Below, piece by piece: positions 1 to 7,319 of a stretch of DNA of 7,691 nucleotides. Source of the stretch: Nitrospinaceae bacterium (GTDB lineage: Bacteria; Nitrospinota; Nitrospinia; Nitrospinales; Nitrospinaceae); assembly GCA_029261615.1 (NCBI GenBank), contig JAJDAX010000138.1, positions 1-7,691 of the forward strand, read 5' to 3'. How positions within the stretch are numbered: the first letter of the stretch is position 1; every line of letters starts with the position of its first letter. Position numbers and translations under genes: made by a program. A model generated the notes under the pieces. That model saw only the letters and a list, made by a program, of their open reading frames with translations. It did no database searches and was not told where the DNA came from.

Positions 1-2268
1 GAATTCGCCAAGATAAGTCCCTGCATTGAGGGCTTCCACCACCTGCCCAACCTCCGGGACCCCCATATTCAAGCGCGAACTCAATTCACGTTTCGGGAGA
101 AAACGCAGTTCAGGATTGCCAAATTTAAATTCAGGTCGAACAGAATGAACACCCTTGGAACCTGATATCTGCCCGATCAAAGATATGGCTGTGTTCTTTA
201 ACACCAGCATGTCGGGACCAACAATCTCCACATCAAATGTTTTATTCGCGGAAGAAAAAATGGGTCGCTGGGACGCGAAGGCAAACCGGTAACCGGGAAT
301 GGTAAAAATCTCCTTACCCATTTCCCCGGATTTGACTGCCATTTTCACTTCACCACGTTGCCCGCCCGCTAACTCGGGGTAAATAATGGCCCCCCCGCCA
401 TTAAATCTATTGGAGAACACCAGAAAATTATGTTGGACGTCCTCCATCTGCGTAATCTTTTTTTCATAAGGAGCCATGAACCGCATGTTTTGATCCACTG
501 GCATACCCGCCACCGGTTCAATAAACATGAACACCATGTTGCTGTTACCAAATGGCAGATAATCACGATCCGGTAAAAATTTTGTGCTTAAAAACAACAG
601 CGATCCAATTCCGGCGATGATTGCACCCTTTAGTAATGTTTTCGCTGGCCCCGTTCCCAAAAGAAACCGCAACATGCGGTCATAAATCTTCTTCGTGTTG
701 GACCCGATCCACATGAAAGGACTGAACCAGGCCTTCTTGAAAAACCCAGCATCGTATTCTTCTCCAGGCTTCAGTTTGATAAGGAGACAGGCCAAGGTCG
801 GGATAACGGTGATGGAAACTAAAAGGGACAACGCAATACTCGCGCTAATCGTGATCGCAATATCGCGGAACAACTGACCCGCCTCTTCCTGCACAAATAC
901 GATGGGTAGAAACACCGCAAGCGTGGTCAGGGTGGAGGACAACACGGCGCCCCAAACTTCAACCGTGCCGTCATATGCCGCACGCAGAACTCCCTTGCGC
1001 AGAGTGAGGTGACGATAAATATTTTCGAGGACCACGATGGAGTTATCGACCACCATTCCTACTGCGAATGCCATTCCCGCCAGGGAAATAATATTGATCG
1101 AACGGTCCAGCAATTTTAAAACAATGAATACACTGACCAGGCTGACTGGAATACTGATACTGATGATTAATACTGAACGAAACGAGCCTAGAAAAAACAA
1201 AAGAACTGCAATTGCGAGAATCGCGCCAAGACCCAGATTGTCTTTCACCAGATCCATGGCCTCGTTGATGTAATCCACATCCTGATAAACTATTTTCAGC
1301 CGCATGGGAATTCCACGATTGACCAGTTCCTGATTGAGTTCTTCAACCGTTTCCCTTGCCAGGTTGCAGGTCTGAACCACATTGGCACCCGCTTCGCGAA
1401 TGACACCGAAAGCGTTCGACATCTGACCGTTGATGCGGACAATGGAAGTCGTCCGTTGATATCCGTCCACTACCGTTGCAAAATCTCGCACACGGATGGT
1501 TTTATTGCCATCGCGTTTGACCACGGTGTTCATGATGTCTTCGGGACTTGTGAACTCTCCCAGGGTACGCACTGTGTACTCGCGTTTGCTTTCGTCGTGG
1601 AAACCAGCGCGTGTGTTCTGATTTTCGCTGGAAAGCCGGGAGATCACCTCGGAATAGGTGAGGTGTAAACGAGCCATTGCATATGGGTCGAACTCCACAC
1701 GCATCTCGCGCTCTTCACCACCAAAATGCCAGACATCCCCGACCCCCTCGACACGATTGAGTACCGGCTTGATGAGGTCTTCGCCGATCTCAAACATCTT
1801 GTTCTTGCCGAGCTCCTGCATTTTTTCGTTCGGTTTCTCTACAATAATCCACATGATTGGCTGTGAATTGTCCGAAGACACTGACTTCATCGTCGGCTTA
1901 TCAGCCAGTACCGGCAGGTCTTTCACCTGTTGCAGCTTGTTGTTCACATCAATCATGGTGGTCTTCTTGTCGACCCCCCAGTCAAACTCAAGCGTGATCG
2001 AACTTTCCCCGTGCTGAGAACGCGAGGTCATTTTTTTCAGGCTCTCGACATTTTCCAACTGGTCTTCCAGACGGCGAGTGATGTTGCGTTCGACTTCGTT
2101 GGGGGAGAGACCGCGGTAGGAAGTGGTCACTTCGATGAGAGGCTTGTCAACAGTCGGTGTGAGTTGGCGTGGCAGAATTCCGTAACACAGAACCCCGATG
2201 GTCGCCGCCATCACGATGGCCACCGTCACGGTGTGATAGTTACGAATGGAATAGTCGACCAGCTTCAC
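1..2268 (-). CDS. RND family efflux permease (AcrB/HAE-like), C-terminus beyond the left edge
   Basis: This is a proton-driven inner-membrane pump subunit that would work with the adaptor encoded just upstream. I translated it by hand: 756 codons are open from GTG 2268 to the window edge. Full-length family members have about 1,020-1,050 residues, so roughly a quarter is missing. Visible parts are TM1 (about residues 9-31), the first porter region, then TM2 (345-362), TM3 (366-388), TM4 (393-415), TM5 (440-456), TM6 (466-490) and TM7 (about 545-562), followed by the start of the second periplasmic loop. TM4 reads GMVVDNSIVVLENI: Asp408 matches AcrB Asp407, but the next position is Asn409 where AcrB has Asp408. 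The GTG start overlaps the adaptor's TGA as GTGA, giving a 4-base overlap and translational coupling. No strong Shine-Dalgarno is visible, and no upstream ATG exists close by in this frame. The TM10/TM11 relay residues lie outside the window. Family assignment is firm; the substrate is unknown. Confidence 0.95.
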   Translation of the reverse strand, partial: MKLVDYSIRNYHTVTVAIVMAATIGVLCYGILPRQLTPTVDKPLIEVTTSYRGLSPNEVERNITRRLEDQLENVESLKKMTSRSQHGESSITLEFDWGVDKKTTMIDVNNKLQQVKDLPVLADKPTMKSVSSDNSQPIMWIIVEKPNEKMQELGKNKMFEIGEDLIKPVLNRVEGVGDVWHFGGEEREMRVEFDPYAMARLHLTYSEVISRLSSENQNTRAGFHDESKREYTVRTLGEFTSPEDIMNTVVKRDGNKTIRVRDFATVVDGYQRTTSIVRINGQMSNAFGVIREAGANVVQTCNLARETVEELNQELVNRGIPMRLKIVYQDVDYINEAMDLVKDNLGLGAILAIAVLLFFLGSFRSVLIISISIPVSLVSVFIVLKLLDRSINIISLAGMAFAVGMVVDNSIVVLENIYRHLTLRKGVLRAAYDGTVEVWGAVLSSTLTTLAVFLPIVFVQEEAGQLFRDIAITISASIALSLLVSITVIPTLACLLIKLKPGEEYDAGFFKKAWFSPFMWIGSNTKKIYDRMLRFLLGTGPAKTLLKGAIIAGIGSLLFLSTKFLPDRDYLPFGNSNMVFMFIEPVAGMPVDQNMRFMAPYEKKITQMEDVQHNFLVFSNRFNGGGAIIYPELAGGQRGEVKMAVKSGEMGKEIFTIPGYRFAFASQRPIFSSANKTFDVEIVGPDMLVLKNTAISLIGQISGSKGVHSVRPEFKFGNPELRFLPKRELSSRLNMGVPEVGQVVEALNAGTYLGEF

Positions 2269-3743
2269 GATGTTTTTCCGGAAGGAATGGGTTTGGTCTT
2301 TTCGGCAGCTTTGCCCGGGTGAGCACTTACAGGTTTCGCGGTTTTATTTTCAGAAGGTTTTTCTTTGGCGGCACCGGCAGGCGGTTTGCCCGGTCCCTTG
2401 CCTTTTTCAGGCGGTCCGCTTCCCGGTTTTTTGCCCGGTGGGCCTCCCGGACCCGATCCCCCGATAGTCGCCATCACACTGGCCCCGGGGAACACCGCAC
2501 CGGAACCGCGCACGATCAATTTGGTTTTTTTGTTGAGTTGATGAGTAAAATCAGTGACCTCCACCCAGCCATCGCGCTCCAGTCCGGCTTTCACTGGCAC
2601 CAACGCCGCTTTGCCATCGCGCGCTACATAAACAATCGTTCCCTGTTCACCGATGACCAGCGAGATCGACGGCACATGCTTGACATCCTTACGGACGCTG
2701 AAACGAAGCCGGGCTTCCAGCGTGACACCCGGGAACAGTTTTGGGTTCGGGTTCGATAGCTCAACCTGCGCCTGTATGTTGCCTGAAAAAATATTCGCGT
2801 CTGGAATGATCCGCACACGCGATTTCAAATTCGACTTTTCCTTGAAACGGATTCCCAATTCCGGCACAAAAAATTCAATCTCACGCAATTCGTTTAAACG
2901 GGGGCGATAAGACTGCGGCATTTCAATCAGGGCTTTTAAAGAATTGGCACCGATCATTTCTGCAACACCGTCACCGTCTTTCAGATACGCACCCACCTCC
3001 ACCTGCCGCGACAGGATCACTCCGTCATACGGTGCAACCAGCGAAGTTTTCTCCAGATTCAAATCGGCCATTTCCAGTTGCTTGGTCACCGATTCCAATT
3101 GCGCCCGCATTTTAAGAATGTCTTCTTCTCGTCCCTGGTTTCCAGCTGCAAGCTCAGCCTGACTGGCGCGAAAACTTTCTTCCGCCTGCATGACACGATC
3201 TTTCACTGTGTCATATTGAGACTGAGACACCACGCCCTCTTCAACCAGACTTCGAAATCGCTCTTCTTCTTTCCTCGCAAGTTTTAAGGCACTGGCGCTG
3301 GCCTGCTCCTGCGCTTTCAAACGCGCCTGGTCTTCAGGTCGCGCACCCTGTTGCGCTTTTTCGTGATCTTTCTGTGCGCTGATCAAATCTGCCTGCAAAC
3401 GCTCGACCTGCAACTGATATTCTCTAGGATCGATCTGAGCAATAAGAGATCCGCCTTGCACACGTTGCCCTTCTTTAACTGGAAACTCGACCAGCCGGCC
3501 TTTTACCTCGGAGGTAAGGGTCACCCGCTGGTCGGCAACAATGTTCCCCACCGCACGCACCTCATCCACGATGGAACGAAACTCCACCTTGCCCAACTCC
3601 ACCGGCATCATCATGCCGCCCCTTCCAGACGCAGTAACCTTTTCCGGCTCCTTGGAACAACCCGGTAAATACAAAATTGCCGATAATATTAGAACTATCT
3701 GGATAAAAAAATACCGGGACTCCCCGGAATGAATTAACTTCAC
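2265..3743 (-). CDS. RND efflux periplasmic adaptor (membrane fusion protein), lipoprotein with a low-complexity C-terminal tail
   Basis: This 492-residue adaptor would bridge the RND permease and an outer-membrane channel. A hydrophobic N-terminal segment (residues 12-27) ends in the lipobox LPGC with Cys29, so the mature protein is probably lipid-anchored in the inner membrane and periplasmic. In order: first half of the lipoyl domain (about 72-105, including EGQRV), a long alpha-helical hairpin (107-232), second lipoyl half (233-268, including APYDGVILS), beta-barrel (268-350) and membrane-proximal domain (355-428). Residues 429-492 are an unusual tail rich in Pro, Gly and Lys with no recognisable fold. 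The start is GTG 3743. It is the only plausible start in this frame: an in-frame stop lies upstream at 3783-3785, and no in-frame Met follows until the Met44-46 cluster, beyond the lipobox. A GAGG about 11 bases upstream is a distant ribosome site. It is the first gene of the operon. No outer-membrane channel gene is visible. Confidence 0.95.
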   Translation of the reverse strand: MKLIHSGESRYFFIQIVLILSAILYLPGCSKEPEKVTASGRGGMMMPVELGKVEFRSIVDEVRAVGNIVADQRVTLTSEVKGRLVEFPVKEGQRVQGGSLIAQIDPREYQLQVERLQADLISAQKDHEKAQQGARPEDQARLKAQEQASASALKLARKEEERFRSLVEEGVVSQSQYDTVKDRVMQAEESFRASQAELAAGNQGREEDILKMRAQLESVTKQLEMADLNLEKTSLVAPYDGVILSRQVEVGAYLKDGDGVAEMIGANSLKALIEMPQSYRPRLNELREIEFFVPELGIRFKEKSNLKSRVRIIPDANIFSGNIQAQVELSNPNPKLFPGVTLEARLRFSVRKDVKHVPSISLVIGEQGTIVYVARDGKAALVPVKAGLERDGWVEVTDFTHQLNKKTKLIVRGSGAVFPGASVMATIGGSGPGGPPGKKPGSGPPEKGKGPGKPPAGAAKEKPSENKTAKPVSAHPGKAAEKTKPIPSGKTS

Positions 3744-3776
3744 TATGCGGATAACCTCATTTAAGTATTTGATTTC

Positions 3777-3805
3777 ATTATCTTATATTTCCTTCCAAAT
3801 TTCAA
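3777..3805 (-). promoter_or_regulatory. Candidate sigma70-type promoter for the efflux operon
   Basis: Reading leftwards, TTGAAA (3805-3800) is followed after 17 bases by GATAAT (3782-3777), which matches the consensus at 4 of 6 and 5 of 6 positions with ideal spacing. Transcription would start near 3770, leaving a leader of about 27 bases before the GTG at 3743. A second overlapping choice exists: TTGAAA at 3811-3806 with TATAAG at 3787-3782 and an 18-base spacer. The position immediately upstream of the adaptor and the good spacing support it. No operator palindrome or adjacent regulator gene was seen. Confidence 0.5.
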
Positions 3806-3872
3806 TTTCAAAAACCTTCTTCATTATCGAAAGCGGGGGGATTACTAGCGGTGCGTTGGCCTGTATTTCCGG

Positions 3873-3878
3873 TATAAT
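3873..3878 (+). promoter_or_regulatory. Candidate -10 element for the acyl-CoA synthetase gene
   Basis: A perfect TATAAT lies 24 bases before the ATG at 3903, giving a predicted start near 3885 and a leader of about 18 bases. The bases at the normal -35 distance (about 3850-3855) are GGTGCG, a poor match, and there is no TGn extended -10. TTGGCC at 3856-3861 is too close, with an 11-base spacer. Transcription may therefore depend on an activator, or the match may be chance. It points away from the efflux operon promoter in the same intergenic region (3744-3902). Confidence 0.35.
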
Positions 3879-3892
3879 CACCAAAACTTTTT

Positions 3893-3898
3893 GGGAGG
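3893..3898 (+). promoter_or_regulatory. Ribosome binding site that sets the start of the acyl-CoA synthetase
   Basis: GGGAGG lies 4 bases before the ATG at 3903. It overlaps the in-frame TTG at 3891, which is the longest-ORF start. A start at TTG would place the Shine-Dalgarno sequence inside the coding region, so ATG 3903 (protein beginning MALEFYKEI) is preferred. Confidence 0.75.
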
Positions 3899-3902
3899 CG
3901 GC

Positions 3903-5444
3903 ATGGCCCTGGAATTTTACAAGGAAATCCAAGCACACGCGCAAAATCAGCCGGATCATCCGGCTATTATTGAAGCTCAAGGGACAATCACCTACAGGCA
4001 ACTGCTGGACCGGATAGAAGGCTTCGCCGGAGGGCTGGACGCTCTTGATCCCGGCCCTGACAGTAAGCTGGCCATCATGGGATTGAACCAGAGCGAAACA
4101 CTAGTGGCCATGCTTGGGGCATTTTTAAAGGGAATTCCCGTTGTTCCCTACAACTACCTGCTGGCCCCGGACGACCTGGTTTACATCACACAGGATGCCG
4201 GCGTCGATTTGATGATGGTCAATCCTGCGTTTATTAAGGAAGAAACCAAACCCTTCTTCGCCAATTTTCGCTACCGCATTCTGACTGGCCCTGAACAGGA
4301 CCATGGTCTTCCAGAGGAAACCACTCTATCGTTCAACGCTTTCGTAGAAGGGGGCGATCGGGAAAAAGGGAAAACCCGTCTCCAACGCTCCAGCAACGCT
4401 CCGGATATGATCCTTTACACTTCCGGAACAACCGCACGACCGAAGGGTGTCGGACTCAATGAGTCCCAGTTTTTCGACAACACCACCGGTGTTCAGGAAC
4501 ATCTACCGTTCACCCCGGAAGATAGGGCTATCATGGCGTTGCCGCTTTTTCATTCATTTGGGAACATCATCGCTCTCGTATTTTTGAGAGCGGGAGGAAC
4601 GTTGATCCTGATCCCGCAGTTCCAACCCAAATCCATTTTGCAGGGAATCACTGAGCACAAGGCCACGGTTTTACCTCTGGTCCCAACGATTTATTCATTT
4701 CTGGTTCAGTTGTACCAGCGTGGTGAATATGACGCTGCTTCCCTCAACTATTGCATCTCCGGCGGGGCCGCCCTGCCCCACGCCTTGCTGGGTCAAGTTG
4801 AAAAAACTCTGGGGTGTACGGTGCTGGAAGGCTATGGTCTCACCGAAACCTCCCCTGTGATTGCCGTTAATACCATGAAGCATGGCAGTGTAGTGGGGTC
4901 TGTAGGCCCTGTACTTCCAAATGTCGAAGTCAAAATTGTCAATGAAAACGGTGAGGAAATTCCGCAGGGAGAGGTTGGGGAAATCGTCGTGAAAGCCTCA
5001 ACCGTGATGGAAGGCTACTGGAAAAAACCGGAGGAAACGCGCAAAGTTTTGACCGCCGATGGCTGGTTGAAAACGGGAGACCTCGGTCATCTCGATGAGG
5101 AAGGACGCTTGTACATTTCCGCCGGCCGGAAGAAAGACCTCATCATCCGTGCGGGCGAAAATATTTCACCACTCGCCATTGAAAATGTATTGATGAATAA
5201 TCCGGCAGTTGCTGAGGTGGCGGCTATCGGAGTCCCCCATGAACGGATGGGTGAACAGGTTAAAGTCTGTCTCGTTCTGCGTGAAGGCGCGGAAGCGACA
5301 GTGCAGGAGTTGCGCAATTATTGCCGCGAAAAACTGCCTGCCTTTATGACCCCCGACAGCTTTGAATTGTACGATGCGCTGCCGAAAACCCCGACCGGCA
5401 AGGTTTTGAAGACTCAACTCAAGGAAGAGGCGGCCAACACCTGA
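3903..5444 (+). CDS. AMP-forming acyl-CoA synthetase (long-chain fatty-acid-CoA ligase-like)
   Basis: This 513-residue enzyme of the ANL adenylate-forming superfamily converts a carboxylic acid, ATP and CoA to acyl-CoA through an acyl-AMP intermediate; it is probably cytoplasmic or loosely membrane-associated. The core motifs are present in order: phosphate-binding loop YTSGTTARPKG (172-182), YGLTET (311-316), GWLKTGD (387-393) with the ribose-binding Asp393, GRKKD (408-412), and PTGK with the catalytic Lys500 near the C-terminus. Length is normal for bacterial medium- and long-chain ligases. One oddity: position 178 in the loop is Ala, where the family signature normally has Gly or Ser. The acid substrate cannot be read from sequence; fatty acids are most likely, but aromatic acids or o-succinylbenzoate are possible. 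It is transcribed divergently from the efflux operon and followed 78 bases later by the DUF2750-type gene, so the two may be co-transcribed. Confidence 0.93.
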   Translation: MALEFYKEIQAHAQNQPDHPAIIEAQGTITYRQLLDRIEGFAGGLDALDPGPDSKLAIMGLNQSETLVAMLGAFLKGIPVVPYNYLLAPDDLVYITQDAGVDLMMVNPAFIKEETKPFFANFRYRILTGPEQDHGLPEETTLSFNAFVEGGDREKGKTRLQRSSNAPDMILYTSGTTARPKGVGLNESQFFDNTTGVQEHLPFTPEDRAIMALPLFHSFGNIIALVFLRAGGTLILIPQFQPKSILQGITEHKATVLPLVPTIYSFLVQLYQRGEYDAASLNYCISGGAALPHALLGQVEKTLGCTVLEGYGLTETSPVIAVNTMKHGSVVGSVGPVLPNVEVKIVNENGEEIPQGEVGEIVVKASTVMEGYWKKPEETRKVLTADGWLKTGDLGHLDEEGRLYISAGRKKDLIIRAGENISPLAIENVLMNNPAVAEVAAIGVPHERMGEQVKVCLVLREGAEATVQELRNYCREKLPAFMTPDSFELYDALPKTPTGKVLKTQLKEEAANT

Positions 5445-5454
5445 TTCAAAATGC

Positions 5455-5470
5455 CGTCACAACGTCACAA
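5455..5470. repeat. Tandem 8-bp direct repeat (CGTCACAA twice)
   Basis: Two perfect, directly adjacent copies of CGTCACAA lie just after the ligase stop codon, in the 78-base gap before the DUF2750-type gene. It could be a small regulator site or simple sequence expansion. It is too short to interpret further, and no clear promoter is visible with it. Confidence 0.6.
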
Positions 5471-5522
5471 ATATTAATGTAGCGCAGGATATGTAGATTC
5501 GTACTCTTCGCAGGAGCAGGAA

Positions 5523-5909
5523 ATGGATGAAAACCAGTTTCAAACACTCATCAAGCTTGATCCGGGACAGCGGTATCGGTTTTCAATTCAGAAGATGATT
5601 GAAACGGGGGAAGTGTGGAGCCTTGCGGATGACCAGTTGTGGGCGGTCGGACAAGACCCGATGGGCAGGCAATTCCTGCCCATCTGGCCACATCCAGAAC
5701 TTGCGGACCGATGCCGTACCAAAAACTGGACGGAACACCAACCCAAATCGATTGAACTTGAGGCATGGCGGGAACGATGGATCCCCGGCATTCACACCGC
5801 AAATAAATTCATCTCTGTATTTCCCGTCCCGAAGGCCGGTGCCGTAATGGTTTCACCAGAACGCATGCGTCGCGACATCGACGCACAATTGAACCTCGGT
5901 AATCAATAA
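5523..5909 (+). CDS. DUF2750-like small protein of unknown function
   Basis: The product is a 128-residue soluble protein with no signal peptide or membrane segment. The pattern matches what I recall of the DUF2750 family: an N-terminal RYRFSIQKMIETGEVWSL block (17-34), the hallmark PIWPHPE with a following Cys (53-64), PKSIELEAWRERWIPGI (74-90) and VFPVPKAGAVMVSPERM (99-115). Conserved Trp and Pro residues dominate. The biochemical role of the family is unknown to me. The start is well supported by AGGAG at 5512-5516, six bases before ATG 5523. It lies 78 bases downstream of the acyl-CoA synthetase on the same strand, without an obvious terminator between them, so read-through is likely. Its stop is only 12 bases from the stop of the convergent SUMF1-like gene. 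Confidence 0.85.
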   Translation: MDENQFQTLIKLDPGQRYRFSIQKMIETGEVWSLADDQLWAVGQDPMGRQFLPIWPHPELADRCRTKNWTEHQPKSIELEAWRERWIPGIHTANKFISVFPVPKAGAVMVSPERMRRDIDAQLNLGNQ

Positions 5910-5921
5910 CCCGCTACGCTC

Positions 5922-7205
5922 TTATTTAGAAACGCAGCGAAGGCCCAACCCGTCACTCCTGAAGTGGGGCAATAATCCGGCCCTGTTAGAAGTTCGGGCA
6001 AAACCCGCCGTATTATTCCAGCCACCGCCGCGCATAACCTTATGGTCGAGTGGACGGGGACCTGTGGGATTGTCCTTCGGGCTATAGCGATAATAGTTAG
6101 GGTCCAACCAGTCGCTCACCCATTCCGAAACATTACCGGCCATATCGTGCAGTCCCAGTGGATTCGCGGGAAACTGGCCTACCGGTGCGGTGGTAACATA
6201 ACCATCATCAATGCTGGCAACGCGGATGTTGAGCGTACAGTTTTTATCGCAGAAATTTGCTTCCTTGCCTTTGATCGTATTGCCCCAGTAAAAATTCGTT
6301 GTCGTGTTGCCACGTGCGGCATACTCCCACTCCGCCTCGGTTGGCAAACGGCGGCCTACCTTGGTGCAATACCGATCAGCTTCGAACCAGGTGAGATGCT
6401 CGACAGGTCTGTTGGCCCCAATCGCTTGTGAAGGATTGTCATCCATCACGGCCTGATACTGCGCCTGGGTGACTTCATATTTATCCATGTCAAAATCTTT
6501 CAGGCATACCTCATGTACTGGTTTTTCCAGCGGGGTTCCTTCTTTATTGCCCATCTGGAAACAACCTCCCTTAATTTTGACCACCTCCGTCGTACCCGTC
6601 GTACCGCCTTTGGCGACTAATGCCCTGTCAACCTCCAGAGAAAATACCTCGACTTCATCATACGCTCTGCCGAGCACTCCATCGTATTCAATACGGACGA
6701 CGCTTTGCGGAACCAGTTCCATTTTGCCGGAATTTTTAAAGAAAAGACGATAATGAGGAATAGGCGCGTTGCCTTTAATGTCCAGATAATTGCGCATGTT
6801 ATTTTTTGTGCGCTGCGGAGGCAAGACGATTTCATCAACGAGTTCTGCAGGTTCACCCGTAGTCGAATCAGGATAAAATACGTTCACATTGCGACCGTTG
6901 GAAACAGGCATGGCCAGAATTTTGGTCACCAGTTTGCGCGATGCTTCGTATCTTTGATTGTCAAAGTGGATACCAGCAAGAGCAAACATCACCCGCCAGT
7001 TTTGAGGATCCTTCACCAGAATTTCGGAATAAAGTTTTTCGGCTTTTTCCAGTTCTTTTTTATCTAGAGCATCATCCGCAGCACGAATCAGGGCATCGAG
7101 CTTAACAGCATCTGCCGCAAAACCCGTTGTCGCAGTAAGTCCAACCAGGGCCCACAAAATCAGTGCCCCGGGAATTAAGCTAGTACATTGTCTCATCCAG
7201 AGCAT
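5922..7205 (-). CDS. Exported TPR and FGE-sulfatase (SUMF1-like) domain protein lacking the catalytic cysteine pair
   Basis: This 427-residue protein has a Sec signal peptide (hydrophobic 9-27, likely cut near residues 30-33 in GFAADA), so it acts in the periplasm or outside the cell. Residues 34-100 resemble two TPR repeats (KAEKLYSEILVKDPQNW). Residues 101-205 match no family I recognise. Residues 207-427 are a complete FGE-sulfatase domain: GGCFQMG (213-219), YEVTQAQY (243-250), RRLPTEAEWEYAARG (285-299), GLHDMAGNVSEWVSDW (351-366), RGGGW (392-396) and the terminal LGLRC (420-424). After RGGGW, true formylglycine-generating enzymes carry two cysteines; here the stretch begins NNTAGFARTSN and has none. 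Formylglycine formation is therefore unlikely, and a binding or scaffold role is my inference. ATG 7205 is preferred because GGGGGA lies 4 bases upstream; Met4 (7196) is an alternative. No sulfatase gene is nearby. Confidence 0.92.
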   Translation of the reverse strand: MLWMRQCTSLIPGALILWALVGLTATTGFAADAVKLDALIRAADDALDKKELEKAEKLYSEILVKDPQNWRVMFALAGIHFDNQRYEASRKLVTKILAMPVSNGRNVNVFYPDSTTGEPAELVDEIVLPPQRTKNNMRNYLDIKGNAPIPHYRLFFKNSGKMELVPQSVVRIEYDGVLGRAYDEVEVFSLEVDRALVAKGGTTGTTEVVKIKGGCFQMGNKEGTPLEKPVHEVCLKDFDMDKYEVTQAQYQAVMDDNPSQAIGANRPVEHLTWFEADRYCTKVGRRLPTEAEWEYAARGNTTTNFYWGNTIKGKEANFCDKNCTLNIRVASIDDGYVTTAPVGQFPANPLGLHDMAGNVSEWVSDWLDPNYYRYSPKDNPTGPRPLDHKVMRGGGWNNTAGFARTSNRAGLLPHFRSDGLGLRCVSK

Positions 7206-7248
7206 CAGGTCCCCCAGGATGTTAAGGTTTGAAATATGGAATCGGCGC

Positions 7249-7278
7249 AGTATATAACACCGCTCACTTTCCCGACAA
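7249..7278 (-). promoter_or_regulatory. Candidate promoter for the TPR/SUMF1-like gene
   Basis: On the minus strand, TTGTCG (7278-7273) and TATACT (7254-7249) are separated by 18 bases, matching the sigma70 consensus at 4 of 6 and 5 of 6 positions. The predicted start near 7242 would give a leader of about 36 bases before ATG 7205. It lies between the small ORF stop and this gene, so the gene could be transcribed independently of the small ORF. Confidence 0.4.
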
Positions 7279-7319
7279 TCGAATTGCCAGAAAAATCGAA
7301 ATTCTTTCCATTTTTGTTT

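Noticed and set aside
1..6. EcoRI site GAATTC exactly at the window start, possibly a cloning junction
   Set aside because: GAATTC also occurs at about 2174 and 4132, and the permease reading frame runs through the edge without disturbance. It may reflect how the fragment was made, but it is not a biological feature.
1658..2017. Plus-strand ORFs within the efflux genes, such as this one and 2169-2759
   Set aside because: They lie opposite the permease and adaptor reading frames, which show clear family motifs along their length. The plus-strand translations have no recognisable domains.
3856..3861. TTGGCC as the -35 partner of TATAAT 3873-3878
   Set aside because: The spacer would be only 11 bases, too short for a sigma70 promoter.
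3891..3902. TTG start for the acyl-CoA synthetase, adding four residues
   Set aside because: The GGGAGG ribosome site lies inside this extension and is well placed for ATG 3903.
5912..5939. Hairpin CGCTACG / CGCAGCG between the convergent genes as a bidirectional terminator
   Set aside because: The stem is seven pairs with a mismatch, the loop is 14 bases, there is no adjacent T tract, and one arm lies inside the SUMF1-like coding sequence.
5922..7205. Sulfatase-modifying enzyme as the function of the SUMF1-like gene
   Set aside because: The cysteine pair expected after RGGGW is absent and no sulfatase gene is nearby, so only the fold, not the activity, is supported.
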